From Ascoidea tarda (nom. inval.) (Eukaryota; Ascomycota; Saccharomycetes; Ascoideales; Ascoideaceae), in assembly GCA_030560485.1 (NCBI GenBank), contig JAKTTS010000011.1, forward strand, positions 1-64,000: DNA of 64,000 nucleotides, read 5' to 3'. The number at the start of each line of letters is the position of its first letter. Positions within the stretch are counted from its first letter, which is position 1. Under the pieces are notes generated by a model. The model was not told the DNA's origin and did not search any database. It saw nothing but the letters and a program-made list of their open reading frames with translations. Positions 10,593-20,687 of this stretch are shown here, piece by piece. The translations under genes were made by a program, and so were the position numbers.

Positions 10593-12335
10593 TTATTTAG
10601 GTCTTTCTCTGTTTGAGGCCTTATTGGATCTTCTCATCATATAATCAGCTATTTGCTGTTTTCCTTCACTGGTGACAAAAAGCCTTCTTGAGTTATCATG
10701 GCTCCATAGCAATACTCCGATTTCATCTGAGTATTTTTTGATTGCTAAATACTGTTGTATTGAACTGAAATCTTTAAATAAATAACCTATTGAACTTTGG
10801 ATTCTATCTAACTCTAATTCCCACAAACGTATTTGATCAACGACGTTCGGTGGAATAATTTGTAGTTCTTGTGAAGCAGAGGCAATTACTTTGTTTGCAA
10901 TCAATTCTAATTTTTTATTCAATTCTTCTTGAGCCAATTTTTTCATTTGTGGGTGAGCATTGATTTCAAGATATTTAATAATTTGATCAGATGATATACC
11001 TGATTTTAAGGCATAATCTATTGATTTTTTTGTAATTTGGCCAGTTACCATATTTTGAAACCGTTGTTTTAGATGAACAAAAAGATTTAGAATGGCGATT
11101 TGTAGAGGAGAAGTTGTGTAACAGTATAGTTTGAAATTTGTTTCGATTATTATTGAGCCGTTGATCGAAGCTAGAGAATCCAGTGGTTCTTGATTATTTA
11201 TTGAGTTATTTGAAGTTGAACCAGTATTGGAGGAGGTATCCAAATTGTTAGTCGAGTTTTTATTATCTTTATTATTTGATTTTAGTGCTTGATCCATTGC
11301 AGTTGAAGCAGATTTTAAAGCAATTGTATCGGATGTTAAGGTTGTAGCTAATCTTGTTGGATAAAATCTTTTGCTTTTTGAGTTTTTTTGGTAAACTAAA
11401 CCATAATCTCTCAAGTCTCTTAACATGTTTATCTGGGTATCGCTTAATGAAGTTAGAGAGTAAGATTGGCCTAATTCTAGTGAACCTAGCATGAAAATAA
11501 AATTCAAGACATCAACTCTATCCATTTGTAAAGTTTCAGCAATCTTGAGATATTGTAATAATAAAGTCCAAATTTGAGTATTGACATTCTGTAATAAGAA
11601 TTGGAATCCTTTTTTGGTTATTTTCAAATTAGTTGCTGAAAAATTATCAGGTAACAAAGTATCATTACTATTATGTTCATCGATCACTTCCATAATCCCA
11701 CTGCTTTCCAATAACTTGATGGTACCTTTACTTGGATTTGAAATTAATTTAGTTCCAACCATGAAATGAAGAGTGGATTCCCATTTGTTTGTAGCATAAT
11801 TATCCAAGAAATCAACAGTGATTTTGTTTGATTGACTATCATTTTTGCCCTCGAATGGAACACCAAAACCGTTGTTTGCTATTATGTTATTTTGGTTATT
11901 GTTATTGTTTAGCAAAGGATTTGAATTCGACAGAGAAATTGAATTTTCACCAATTAATGCATTCCTAAAGTTTTGTCTGAAAATTGAGTTTATCTTGATG
12001 ATCAAGTTATTGTGTTCTGTTTCTACCAAATTCAAGTCAAGCAACTTCTGCAAGGATTCGCTTTTGATTTTCTTGTTCAATGGATCAGGTTTAATCCAAT
12101 TGTCAAAATTTTTCAAGATGATTTTCTTTTCGTTGAAGATCATGGACATGATATAGAATTTGGCCAAAGTGGGCAAGAGTCGATAGATGGCAAGACATGT
12201 TGCAGGCGACTCAAACAACTTGAACTTCATGGACTGCGGCAAGTCTATTAGATACTGGAACACAGCATCTTTGAACAAGTACGAGGACATTGCTAGAAGA
12301 TGGATGATTATCTTTTGCTCTTTCTCATCGCCCAT
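10593..12335 (-). CDS. TFB2: TFIIH core subunit Tfb2 (p52)
   Basis: 580 residues; S. cerevisiae Tfb2 has 513. It is a subunit of TFIIH, needed for RNA polymerase II initiation and nucleotide excision repair, where p52 anchors and stimulates the XPB helicase Ssl2. The N-terminal block FQYLIDLPQSMKFKLFESPA and the C-terminal basic region (DNSRRLFVTSEGKQQIADYM) match the p52/Tfb2 family. Two Asn/Ser-rich inserts (about residues 130-170 and 355-390) explain the extra length. The only two in-frame CTG codons found here fall in these loops. The gene converges with the MNN4-type gene (125-base gap) and diverges from ADE4. Confidence 0.9.
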   Translation of the reverse strand: MGDEKEQKIIIHLLAMSSYLFKDAVFQYLIDLPQSMKFKLFESPATCLAIYRLLPTLAKFYIMSMIFNEKKIILKNFDNWIKPDPLNKKIKSESLQKLLDLNLVETEHNNLIIKINSIFRQNFRNALIGENSISLSNSNPLLNNNNNQNNIIANNGFGVPFEGKNDSQSNKITVDFLDNYATNKWESTLHFMVGTKLISNPSKGTIKLLESSGIMEVIDEHNSNDTLLPDNFSATNLKITKKGFQFLLQNVNTQIWTLLLQYLKIAETLQMDRVDVLNFIFMLGSLELGQSYSLTSLSDTQINMLRDLRDYGLVYQKNSKSKRFYPTRLATTLTSDTIALKSASTAMDQALKSNNKDNKNSTNNLDTSSNTGSTSNNSINNQEPLDSLASINGSIIIETNFKLYCYTTSPLQIAILNLFVHLKQRFQNMVTGQITKKSIDYALKSGISSDQIIKYLEINAHPQMKKLAQEELNKKLELIANKVIASASQELQIIPPNVVDQIRLWELELDRIQSSIGYLFKDFSSIQQYLAIKKYSDEIGVLLWSHDNSRRLFVTSEGKQQIADYMMRRSNKASNRERPK

Positions 12336-13107
12336 ATATTATAGCAGAATATCTGTTTGAAAATTATCCAGCAGAGCGGTATATGCACACTACAGCATGA
12401 GACGCAGGTAAACCATCAGTGTGGATCCAATCCACAGGCGTGGAATTGTTTTGGAAAAGAGCCCGAAGGAGGTTTGAACCCGGGTCCGTTGAGACAATTC
12501 CAGAGAAAGAAAAGAGGACTAAAAGAAGGTTTCAATCTGCACGGAAAGTCTGGAATTCGAAAGGAAGAGTTCTGTGTTTGTCTCAAACTCCACAATCAGA
12601 GGCAACTCTGGGTTCAGATCCAAAGTCGAAACCAGGCCTGGTGAAATTTCCAAGTCCATCTGTGCTCCGGTTCAGACACATCTGTAGGGGGAGTGTAGAT
12701 GGAACCCTATCCGTCGAGCAAGTGAACTAGTTCGACAAATGTTTTCCACCCATTTGCTCCTGCTGTTGCACAAAAATAAATACGACTGCAACGATGATAA
12801 TTGCTTGGTTCTAACTGGCTGCTGCACCACGAACGTTTCGCTAATTCTGGGGATTTAATACCCTCTTCTCAAGTCCTCCCCTCTGTTTGGCGACGGTATC
12901 CATTTTGGATTTTGTCGAGTCTTTCTCAACTCTTCGGTTTTCTTTCTGAGTTTTTAGAAAAATTTTAATTTGAAGAAAATGAGAAAGAAGTAAATGGTGG
13001 TCATATATACTGTATCTAGGTATATTCTACTCCAAACTTGAACCTTTTTTGGGATTTTCATCTTCGCATCGCTTTTTTCGAACCTTTCTTTCGAACCCTT
13101 TTCTCAA
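12336..13107. promoter_or_regulatory. Divergent promoter region TFB2/ADE4
   Basis: 772 bases with clearly higher GC than the flanking genes, especially 12400-12850. Open frames here (12357-12644, 12419-12730) have no domain and are judged chance products of the low stop density. A TTTGAACCCGGG stretch near 12474 resembles a tRNA T-arm, but no stem or cloverleaf can be built. No TGACTC (Bas1/Gcn4) site was seen upstream of ADE4. Confidence 0.5.
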
Positions 13108-14679
13108 ATGTGTGGTATTATTGGTATCATTTTGGCTGATTCTCAGGGAACTGTCGCTCATGAGTTGTTTGATGGTACTATGTTCCTTCAGCACAGAGGG
13201 CAAGATGCTGCCGGTATTGTAACCTGTGGCAATAAAGGTCGTTTGTATCAGTGCAAAGGTAATGGGATGGCCAGAGACGTCTTTACTCAACAAAGAATGT
13301 CTGGACTAATAGGTCATTACGGTATTGCTCATTTAAGATACCCAACTGCTGGTTCTTCTGCCAACTCTGAAGCACAACCCTTCTACGTTAACTCTCCCTA
13401 TGGAATCTCTTTGTCTCATAATGGTAATCTTGTTAATGGAAAATACCTAAGAGATTATTTGGATAAAAGTGTCCATAGACATATCAATACCGACTCTGAT
13501 TCAGAATTATTATTGAATATTTTTGCTGCCGAGTTGGACAAGTACCACAAGGCTAGAGTTAACAACGACGATTTATTTAATGCTCTAAAGGGTGTCTTCA
13601 GAGAATGTCGTGGTGCTTATGCTTGTGTTGGTATGTTAGCTGGTTACGGCTTAATCGGTTTTAGAGATCCAAATGGCATTAGACCTCTTGTTATTGGTGA
13701 GAGACTTAAAAGCGACGGCTCAAAAGATTACATGCTAGCTTCTGAATCTGTTGTTTTAAAAGCTCATAACTTTAACACCTTTAGGGATATTTTACCTGGT
13801 GAAGCTGTCATTATTCCCAAAAATACTCATAAACCAGTCTTCAAACAAATCATCCCAAAGATAACTTACACTCCCGACATTTTCGAGTATGTTTATTTTG
13901 CTAGACCTGATTCAGTTCTTGATGGTATAAGTGTTTACCATTCAAGATTAAACATGGGTTCAAAGTTGGCCGATAATATCCTAAAGCATTTCAATAATGA
14001 CATCTCTCAAATCGATGTGGTTATTCCTGTCCCTGACACCTCTAGACACTCAGCTTTAGCTTGTGCTGTTGCCTTAAATCTACCTTATAGAGAAGGTTTT
14101 GTTAAAAACAGGTACATTGGTAGAACTTTTATAATGCCTGATCAAAAAGAAAGAAGATCTTCTGTTCGTCGTAAGTTGAATGCAATGGAATCTGAATTTA
14201 ACAATAAAAACGTCCTATTAGTCGATGATTCAATTGTTAGAGGTACAACCTCAAAGGAAATTGTCCAAATGGCAAGAGAAGCTGGTGCAACAAAAGTCTA
14301 TTTTGCCTCATGTGCTCCAGCTATTAGACATAATCACATCTACGGTATTGATTTAGCTGATACAAAGGCGTTAGTAGCCTATAATAGAACTGAAAATGAT
14401 GTTTCAAAAGAAATTGCCGCTGATAAAGTCATTTACCAAGATTTAAACGATTTAATTGATTGTTGTTCAACTGATTCAATTAAAGACTTTGAAGTTGGTG
14501 TATTTACCGGTGATTATATCACTGGAATTGAACAAGATTATCTAAGAGAGTTGGAAGAAAGTAGAGCCCAAAATCAAAAGCTTAAAGAATTAGGTCTTGG
14601 AAACTCAACCATTAATTCAGATTCTGTTAAATCCGAAGTTGATATTGGTTTATATAATTCTGGTGATTATGCTCGTTAA
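13108..14679 (+). CDS. ADE4: Glutamine phosphoribosylpyrophosphate amidotransferase
   Basis: 523 residues (S. cerevisiae Ade4 510). It catalyses the first committed step of purine synthesis: PRPP plus glutamine gives 5-phosphoribosylamine. The protein starts MCGIIGI, so the Cys after the initiator Met is the Ntn glutaminase nucleophile; this fixes the start at 13108. Glutaminase-domain residues include HRGQDAAG and the HLRYPT block. The C-terminal phosphoribosyltransferase domain has the PRPP loop VLLVDDSIVRGTTSKE at about 369-384. No in-frame CTG codon was found on a manual scan. Cytosolic. It converges with CPA2. Confidence 0.97.
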   Translation: MCGIIGIILADSQGTVAHELFDGTMFLQHRGQDAAGIVTCGNKGRLYQCKGNGMARDVFTQQRMSGLIGHYGIAHLRYPTAGSSANSEAQPFYVNSPYGISLSHNGNLVNGKYLRDYLDKSVHRHINTDSDSELLLNIFAAELDKYHKARVNNDDLFNALKGVFRECRGAYACVGMLAGYGLIGFRDPNGIRPLVIGERLKSDGSKDYMLASESVVLKAHNFNTFRDILPGEAVIIPKNTHKPVFKQIIPKITYTPDIFEYVYFARPDSVLDGISVYHSRLNMGSKLADNILKHFNNDISQIDVVIPVPDTSRHSALACAVALNLPYREGFVKNRYIGRTFIMPDQKERRSSVRRKLNAMESEFNNKNVLLVDDSIVRGTTSKEIVQMAREAGATKVYFASCAPAIRHNHIYGIDLADTKALVAYNRTENDVSKEIAADKVIYQDLNDLIDCCSTDSIKDFEVGVFTGDYITGIEQDYLRELEESRAQNQKLKELGLGNSTINSDSVKSEVDIGLYNSGDYAR

Positions 14680-15050
14680 TTTAAACTAAACTCACCAACT
14701 CAGCTAGATTAATTAATTCAACACGTTTTCAAAAATTTTTTCTTTTATTATTTTATGTTTTTTTATATTTATTAAAAACTGTTCTTTTGTTAAATCCTTT
14801 AGACTTACCGTTCATTATATTTCATAGATCCCTATACTGTACTTAATTTTTCAGTAAAAATATTTTATATTCTTTGTACAAACTTCATTTATTCATTACA
14901 ATAGATTATCCACAAAAAAAAAATTAAAACTAAGAAATCATTTGTAGTAAAATAAATTACATAAAATAAAGTAAGAAGAATCAGTAAAAAAACTATTCAA
15001 AAAAAAAAGAAAAGGGTTTTTTTTTACCGATTAAAAAATAATAACTATTT
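14680..15050. other. Convergent 3' spacer ADE4/CPA2
   Basis: 371 bases between two stop codons, very AT-rich with A and T runs, expected to carry both 3' ends and polyadenylation signals. No gene is seen. Confidence 0.6.
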
Positions 15051-18000
15051 TTATAAAGAACCATTATTAACAAATTCTCTCCATCCACGAACTTCTGCAG
15101 GAATTGGAACCTTTTCATTTGATTGAGCAGCAATTTTTTCATTAATTTTTTCACTTAAAGCTTTCGAAAATAATAAAGAGGTTTTTGGTTCATTGAATAG
15201 TGGAATAGCAAAATCAATAGCATTTCTTCTCATAATATAATCTTCGTTGACAAGATCTTCAGCTCTGGTTTTAGCTAAATTGAAAACACATTTGATATCC
15301 TTTTGTTGGTAAATTTCTCTTAATACCTTTTTATCAGCCTTTGGAAATTTAATAACTTCGACTTGAGTTTCTTCAGGCAAGTAGTTTTTAAGGTATGCTG
15401 CTACATCTTTTGAAGCAGTGTAAAATTTGTAACCGATCAATGAAATATTGTTAGCAACATTACCCAAGTAATCGTTTGAGATATCACCACCAAATAATAT
15501 ACCAGAAGGAGGCAATGGAACATGAAAGTTCATGGTTGATTGAATTGAAGTCCAGTAGGCTTCAGTTAAATTGTGACCAAAACAAGCAACTTCACCAGTT
15601 GAAGCCATTTCAACACCTAAAAATGGATCGGCACCAGCTAATCTAGTAAAGGAAAATTGGGGAACTTTAGTGGCAACATAATCATATTTCTGAGACATTA
15701 AATCAACTGGTTCTGGAACATCAATACCAGTGATTGCCTTTGTAGCGATATCAATAAAGTTGGTGCCTAAAACTTTTGAAACAAATGGGAAGGATCTTGA
15801 AGCTCTGATGTTACATTCGATGACCTTTAATTCAATTTCACCGGTCTCAATATTATTATTTTTGATAACTTGCATATTAAATGGACCAGTTATATCCCAA
15901 GCTTTAGCAACTTTATCAGAAATTTCTTTCATTCTAGCCAAAATCTCTTCAGATAAACTTTGAGGAGGCAAAACTAGAGTAGCATCACCAGAATGGATAC
16001 CGGCATTTTCAACATGTTCAGAGACAGCATGAACCAAGACTTTACCATTGTAAGCAACACCATCAATATCAAGTTCATCAGCACCTTCAATAAATTTACT
16101 AATAACAACTGGATGGTCTGGAGTAACTTTAGAAGCGTTGCTTAATTTAAGTTTTAAATCTTCTTCAGTTCTAATAACAGACATGGCAGCACCACTAAGA
16201 ACATAGGAAGGTCTAACTAAAACTGGATAACCAACATCGTTAGCAAAGGCTTTTGCGGCATCTAAGGAAGATAGTTCTTTCCAAGCAGGTTGATCGACAC
16301 CAATACTATCTAAAATTGAAGAGAATTTATGTCTATCTTCGGCTTTATCAATATCTTCTGGACTAGTACCAAGGATTCTTGCACCATACTTTTGTAGAGC
16401 TAAAGCAATAATTTGAGGTAATTGACCGCCGACACTAATAACTATGCCTGCTGATTGTTCCAATTCGTAAATATCCAAGACTCTTTCAAGGGAGAGTTCT
16501 TCAAAGTATAAACGATCAACTTCATCGAAGTCAGTTGAGACAGTTTCAGGATTATAGTTGACCATAATAGTTTTTTTGCCCATGTTACGTAAAGAACTAG
16601 CAGTAGAGACAGCACACCAGTCGAATTCAACAGATGAACCAATTCTGTAGACACCTGAACCTAAAACCATGGTGCCATGTTCATTGAATTCGATATCGTT
16701 AGTTGAAGCGTTATATGTTGTGTAGAGATAATTAGTTGTAGCAGGGAATTCAGCGGCCAAAGTGTCGATTTTTTTAACAAAAGGAACAATACCAAAAGAC
16801 TTTCTTCTTGCTCTGACATCTAATTCTGAGTTTGCACCAACGACTTTAGCAATTTGTTTGTCACTAAAACCCAATTTTTTAGCTCTTGAAAGGACATCTG
16901 AGTTTAAACCGAATAAGGAGCCGATTTTTTCCAATTCTCTGTACATTTCAACAATGTTCATTAATTTGAAAAGGAACCAGTTATCAATTTTAGATAATTC
17001 GTGGACTCTTTCGACAGAGTAGTTTTCGTGCAAGAGAGCCTGACCAACGGCCAACCATCTTCTATCAGTTGGATTTTTCAAGACATCATCTAGTAGTTCT
17101 CTGTTTTCTTCACCAGCAAAATCTTCGCAACCTTGAAAGCCTAAAAAGGAGGGATCAATTTGTCTAATAGCCTTTTGAATACTTTCTTCAAAGGTTCTGC
17201 CAATAGCCATAACTTCACCGACGGATTTCATTGAAGAGCCTATGTCTCTATTGACATTTTGGAATTTGCTTAAATCCCATCTTGGAATTTTAGTGACAAT
17301 GTAATCTAGGGAGGGTTCGAAATTGGCGGTGGTTGTGCCAGTGACTGGGTTTGGCAATTCAGGAAGAGTGTAACCAAGAGCAATTTTAGCAGCAGTGTAA
17401 GCGAGAGGATAGCCAGTTGCCTTTGAGGCTAAAGCTGAGGATCTTGATAATCTGGCGTTAACTTCAATAACTCTGTAGTCTAAACCATCGGGTTGTAGAG
17501 CATACTGAACATTACATTCACCAACGACACCTAGATGACGAATGATTTTGATGGCAGCGGATCTTAGCATATGATATTCAGTATCGGACAAAGTTTGGGA
17601 AGGAGCAACAACAATTGAATCACCGGTGTGGATACCTAGAGGATCGAAGTTTTCCATGTTGCAAACAGTTATACAGTTGTCAACTCTATCTCTGACGACT
17701 TCATATTCGACTTCTTTCCAGCCTTTGAGAGATTTTTCGACTAGGATTTGGGGAGCGAGAGATAAAGATTGAGAAGCCAAGTTTTTCAATTCGGAGCCAT
17801 TGGAAGCAAAACCAGAACCTAGACCACCAAGGGCATAGGCAGAACGAACAATGATGGGGTAGCCAATTTTCTCAGCGGCAGCTAGGGCGTCGTTGAGATT
17901 ATCAACAGCGATAGATTCAGCAATGGGGATATCGATTTCGTTGAGAGCTATTGAGAATAGGTCCCTATCTTCGGAAGTTTCTAGAGTTTTGATTGGGGTA

Positions 18001-18608
18001 CCTAGGACTTTAACGTTGTATCTATCAAGGACGCCCATTTTTTCTAGAGCGACACCACAGTTCAAAGCAGTTTGACCACCAAAGGTTAGGAGGATTCCAT
18101 CTGGTCTTTCTCTTTCGATAATGTAGGTAATGTATTCGGGGGTAACAGGTAAGAAGTAGACTTCATCAGCGAGGGAGTGGGAGGTTTGGTTGGTTGCGAT
18201 ATTTGGATTGATAAGAATGGTTTCCTTGTTTGATTCCTTGAGGGCTTTGATAGCTTGAGAACCAGAATAGTCGAATTCACCAGCTTGACCAATAGATAAA
18301 CCACCAGAACCGATGACAAGAACTTTATGGACGTCAACTAGATGGTGAGCATGTTCGTCGTTAAAAGAGGACAAGATTTTGGAGCCAGCATAGGGTTTTG
18401 AGATGTGATCTTGGTTTGAGGCTTGGTTGATAGGAGAGGAAGTGGATAGAGATCTGTTGAGAAAGGAGAGTATGGGCTTATTTGCGAAATTGTGGGATAG
18501 AGCACGAGAGGAAAAGGAGAATAAGGATGAATGATAAAGTAGGGATTTTCGAAGTAAATTTAGATTTGAATTTAGATTTAAATTCAAATAAGAAGATTTA
18601 ATAATCAT
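15051..18608 (-). CDS. CPA2: Arginine-specific carbamoyl-phosphate synthase, large subunit
   Basis: 1185 residues; it aligns nearly end to end with S. cerevisiae Cpa2 (1118). With the glutaminase Cpa1 (not here) it makes carbamoyl phosphate for arginine synthesis. Two ATP-grasp halves are visible, each opening with a nucleotide-binding motif: VIGSGGLSIGQAGEFDYSGS (from about residue 96) and LGSGVYRIGSSVEFDW (about 650). A C-terminal regulatory-type domain begins near 1040. The striking difference is an N-terminal extension of about 65 residues. It is rich in Ser, Leu, Asn and Arg/Lys, has no acidic residue before about position 67, and contains RSLSTSS. This looks like a mitochondrial presequence. 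S. cerevisiae Cpa2 is cytosolic, whereas Neurospora arg-3 is mitochondrial. The mRNA leader is A/G-rich. Confidence 0.95.
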   Translation of the reverse strand: MIIKSSYLNLNLNSNLNLLRKSLLYHSSLFSFSSRALSHNFANKPILSFLNRSLSTSSPINQASNQDHISKPYAGSKILSSFNDEHAHHLVDVHKVLVIGSGGLSIGQAGEFDYSGSQAIKALKESNKETILINPNIATNQTSHSLADEVYFLPVTPEYITYIIERERPDGILLTFGGQTALNCGVALEKMGVLDRYNVKVLGTPIKTLETSEDRDLFSIALNEIDIPIAESIAVDNLNDALAAAEKIGYPIIVRSAYALGGLGSGFASNGSELKNLASQSLSLAPQILVEKSLKGWKEVEYEVVRDRVDNCITVCNMENFDPLGIHTGDSIVVAPSQTLSDTEYHMLRSAAIKIIRHLGVVGECNVQYALQPDGLDYRVIEVNARLSRSSALASKATGYPLAYTAAKIALGYTLPELPNPVTGTTTANFEPSLDYIVTKIPRWDLSKFQNVNRDIGSSMKSVGEVMAIGRTFEESIQKAIRQIDPSFLGFQGCEDFAGEENRELLDDVLKNPTDRRWLAVGQALLHENYSVERVHELSKIDNWFLFKLMNIVEMYRELEKIGSLFGLNSDVLSRAKKLGFSDKQIAKVVGANSELDVRARRKSFGIVPFVKKIDTLAAEFPATTNYLYTTYNASTNDIEFNEHGTMVLGSGVYRIGSSVEFDWCAVSTASSLRNMGKKTIMVNYNPETVSTDFDEVDRLYFEELSLERVLDIYELEQSAGIVISVGGQLPQIIALALQKYGARILGTSPEDIDKAEDRHKFSSILDSIGVDQPAWKELSSLDAAKAFANDVGYPVLVRPSYVLSGAAMSVIRTEEDLKLKLSNASKVTPDHPVVISKFIEGADELDIDGVAYNGKVLVHAVSEHVENAGIHSGDATLVLPPQSLSEEILARMKEISDKVAKAWDITGPFNMQVIKNNNIETGEIELKVIECNIRASRSFPFVSKVLGTNFIDIATKAITGIDVPEPVDLMSQKYDYVATKVPQFSFTRLAGADPFLGVEMASTGEVACFGHNLTEAYWTSIQSTMNFHVPLPPSGILFGGDISNDYLGNVANNISLIGYKFYTASKDVAAYLKNYLPEETQVEVIKFPKADKKVLREIYQQKDIKCVFNLAKTRAEDLVNEDYIMRRNAIDFAIPLFNEPKTSLLFSKALSEKINEKIAAQSNEKVPIPAEVRGWREFVNNGSL

Positions 18609-18618
18609 TTTGAGTAAA

Positions 18619-18690
18619 TGATTTCTTCTTTTTTTTCTTCTTTTTTTTCTTCTTTTTTTTCTTCTTTTTTTCTTCTTTTTTTTCTTCTGC
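18619..18690 (+). repeat. Imperfect 11-12-base pyrimidine repeat in the CPA2 leader
   Basis: About six units of CTTC followed by seven or eight T lie directly upstream of the CPA2 ATG. In the CPA2 transcript this reads as GAAG plus A runs, an A-rich 5' leader. Such poly(dA:dT) tracts commonly exclude nucleosomes in yeast promoters. Confidence 0.8.
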
Positions 18691-19401
18691 TTTTTTGTTA
18701 TTTATAGTTTAGTTTCTGATTTTTATTGATGAATCTTTGTTTTAAAAAAAAAAAAGTTTTTTTTTTGATTTGATTTGGATACAAATTCAGATCAACTTTT
18801 TGATTATAGTGTGTTTGAGTGAGTTGATTCTTAATTGAATTTAATTGAGCAACTTGGGATAATATATAATACAATAAAGATATTTTATATTAATGTAATG
18901 TAATGAAGGGGATACAAAGAAAACTAAAATCTCAAAAAAAAACAAAAAACAAAAAATTTTCTTTTCTTTTCTTTTTTTTGGCCCTTATTTTATTTTATTT
19001 TATTTTTCTGTTTCCTTATTTTCAATCAGGGGACAATTGAAAAATATAGCTTATATAGTATTATAATATTATAGTATAATATAATATATCATCCAGCAAT
19101 ATTAGAAAAAACAAAAAGATGTAAGATTGGATTGGTATTAATATCAATATTAATATTAATATTGGGTGAGCAGAAGAGGGAATAATCGATTGAATTGAAG
19201 AAAAAAAAAAGTAAAATCAAAGTGAAAAATGGTTGAAGAAGTTGGCAAGATATGGGCGGATTACCAGATTGAGACAGATATGGGCGGATGGATTTCGAAA
19301 AGTGTATGGAAAATCAAAAAAATCGGAGCAAAAGGGTACAGTACACACGAAAAAACAGAAAACTGGAGATAATCAAGACATCGACCGCGGAAATAGTTGT
19401 G

Positions 19402-19410
19402 ATGAGTCAT
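19402..19410 (+). promoter_or_regulatory. Gcn4-type site ATGAGTCAT
   Basis: A full palindromic Gcn4/AP-1-type 9-mer in the intergenic block, 794 bases upstream of the CPA2 start and about 1.28 kb from the orphan gene. CPA2 is a Gcn4 target in S. cerevisiae, which makes it a reasonable candidate site. The distance is long, and the assignment to CPA2 is inference. Confidence 0.4.
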
Positions 19411-19943
19411 CAATGAGATAATAGATAGTGCCTACGACAACATGAGAATGCATACTGATAAGGCAACACACAGAACAACAAACGGATGCGAGTCCAGGAT
19501 TGCGGTAACTTTAGTACCAAAACCAGAAAAAGGGAGCAGCCGCTGATTGGCGAAAAAAGCGGTTACAAAAAACGCATACAACATGCGCTGGAACACGTCT
19601 AGATGCAGTGGCGTACAATGACGCATTTGATCAAAAAGATCACTAAGATGGTGGTAATGAGAGGGCTGGAGAAAGCAACAAGGAAAAGCAAACGAGGAAA
19701 GCGAGCTAGTTGCTGAAAAAATGTAGAGAAGGGAAAGCGAGCAGAATGTGGGGCTGCACAAAAGATCATAGTGGTAGAGCAAGGGCAGAGAGAGGCACAG
19801 AAGACGACGATGTGATGGGAGATGGTGGATCTGCAGAGGGTACCAAAGAGGCTGCCAGTGGAGCCGAGCTAGATCTGTGTGAATTGTAATCACTGTCTGT
19901 TTGGGGTGAGCACAGAAGAGGAGAACAGAGGCAGAACAGCACT

Positions 19944-19988
19944 GGCAGCACCAGCAGCACCGGCAGCACCGGCAGCACCGGCAGCACC
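19944..19988 (+). repeat. Five 9-base tandem repeats (GGCAGCACC)
   Basis: Five head-to-tail copies with one base change in the second (AGCAGCACC). The repeat is GC-rich in an AT-rich genome. It creates Cys-rich and Ala/Pro-rich open frames on the two strands that are likely by-products. Confidence 0.9.
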
Positions 19989-20687
19989 AGAGCAGCGCCA
20001 AAGAGGAAGCAGAGGCAGCACGGAAAGCAGTGCCGGAAGAGCAGCGGATCCGAAGGGCTGAGGCCGGCTGTAGGAACGGAACAAAACCCTGTCCGCTAGG
20101 TCGGAAATAGCGACGGAATCGCTGGATCTGGCACCAAAAGACGATTAACGCGATCTAATACGATCTAATAAGGTATAATACGATATAATAGGGTATAATA
20201 CCATACAATACAACACAAAATAATCAACAACAGATGATGCAGCAGTAGGGCTGGGAATAGAGACACTGCAATACAGTATCGTAGCAACTGGCGAAGCAGA
20301 ACGAACAATGCGATTTAGTATAGGCACTGAGCTGTCTGGACTGGAGCTGCGAGTGGAGCCGATTTAGATTTTCAGTTATTTTTTACAAAAGCAGTTTTTT
20401 CCTGCTGCGAAATTCAATTTCAAATCTTATTCGGATCTTATTCAACAAAAGTGCAATGCTGTAGTTATCTTAAACTATCTTGCACTCTGTTTGGTTTGGA
20501 GCTGGAAAGTAGCTTGGGAATAGCTTATAAGTAGCGTAGAAGTATCCGTTTTTTCTTTTTTTACCCATTACTAATTACTCGACTCCATTGCTTGATTATC
20601 TCACTGAATCACCTAATTTTTTTTCTCCATTATAATATACTCTTAGATTGATATATATTTACACAATTCATTTTTCTGTTTTTTTCT

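Larger units (their letters stand above)
18609..20687. other. Long intergenic block between CPA2 and the orphan gene
   Basis: About 2.1 kb. The CPA2-proximal 600 bases are extremely AT-rich with pyrimidine repeats and ATATTA tracts. From about 19230 to 20360 the sequence is much GC-richer and purine-rich on the plus strand. It holds several overlapping short frames on both strands; the longest is a Cys-rich 189-codon frame on the minus strand at 19432-20001. None has a recognisable domain, and the Cys run comes from a 9-base tandem repeat, so no gene is called. At 20150-20215 there is a degenerate GATCTAATAC/GTATAATAC repeat. Confidence 0.45.

Noticed and set aside
12460-12500. Possible tRNA (T-arm-like GGTTTGAACCC)
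   Set aside because: The flanking bases do not pair into a T-stem on either strand, and no A box, anticodon stem or acceptor stem fits around it.
19432-20001. 189-codon Cys-rich open frame on the minus strand
   Set aside because: The Cys run comes from the GGCAGCACC tandem repeat. There is no domain, signal peptide or family resemblance, and overlapping frames are open on both strands in the same GC-richer block.
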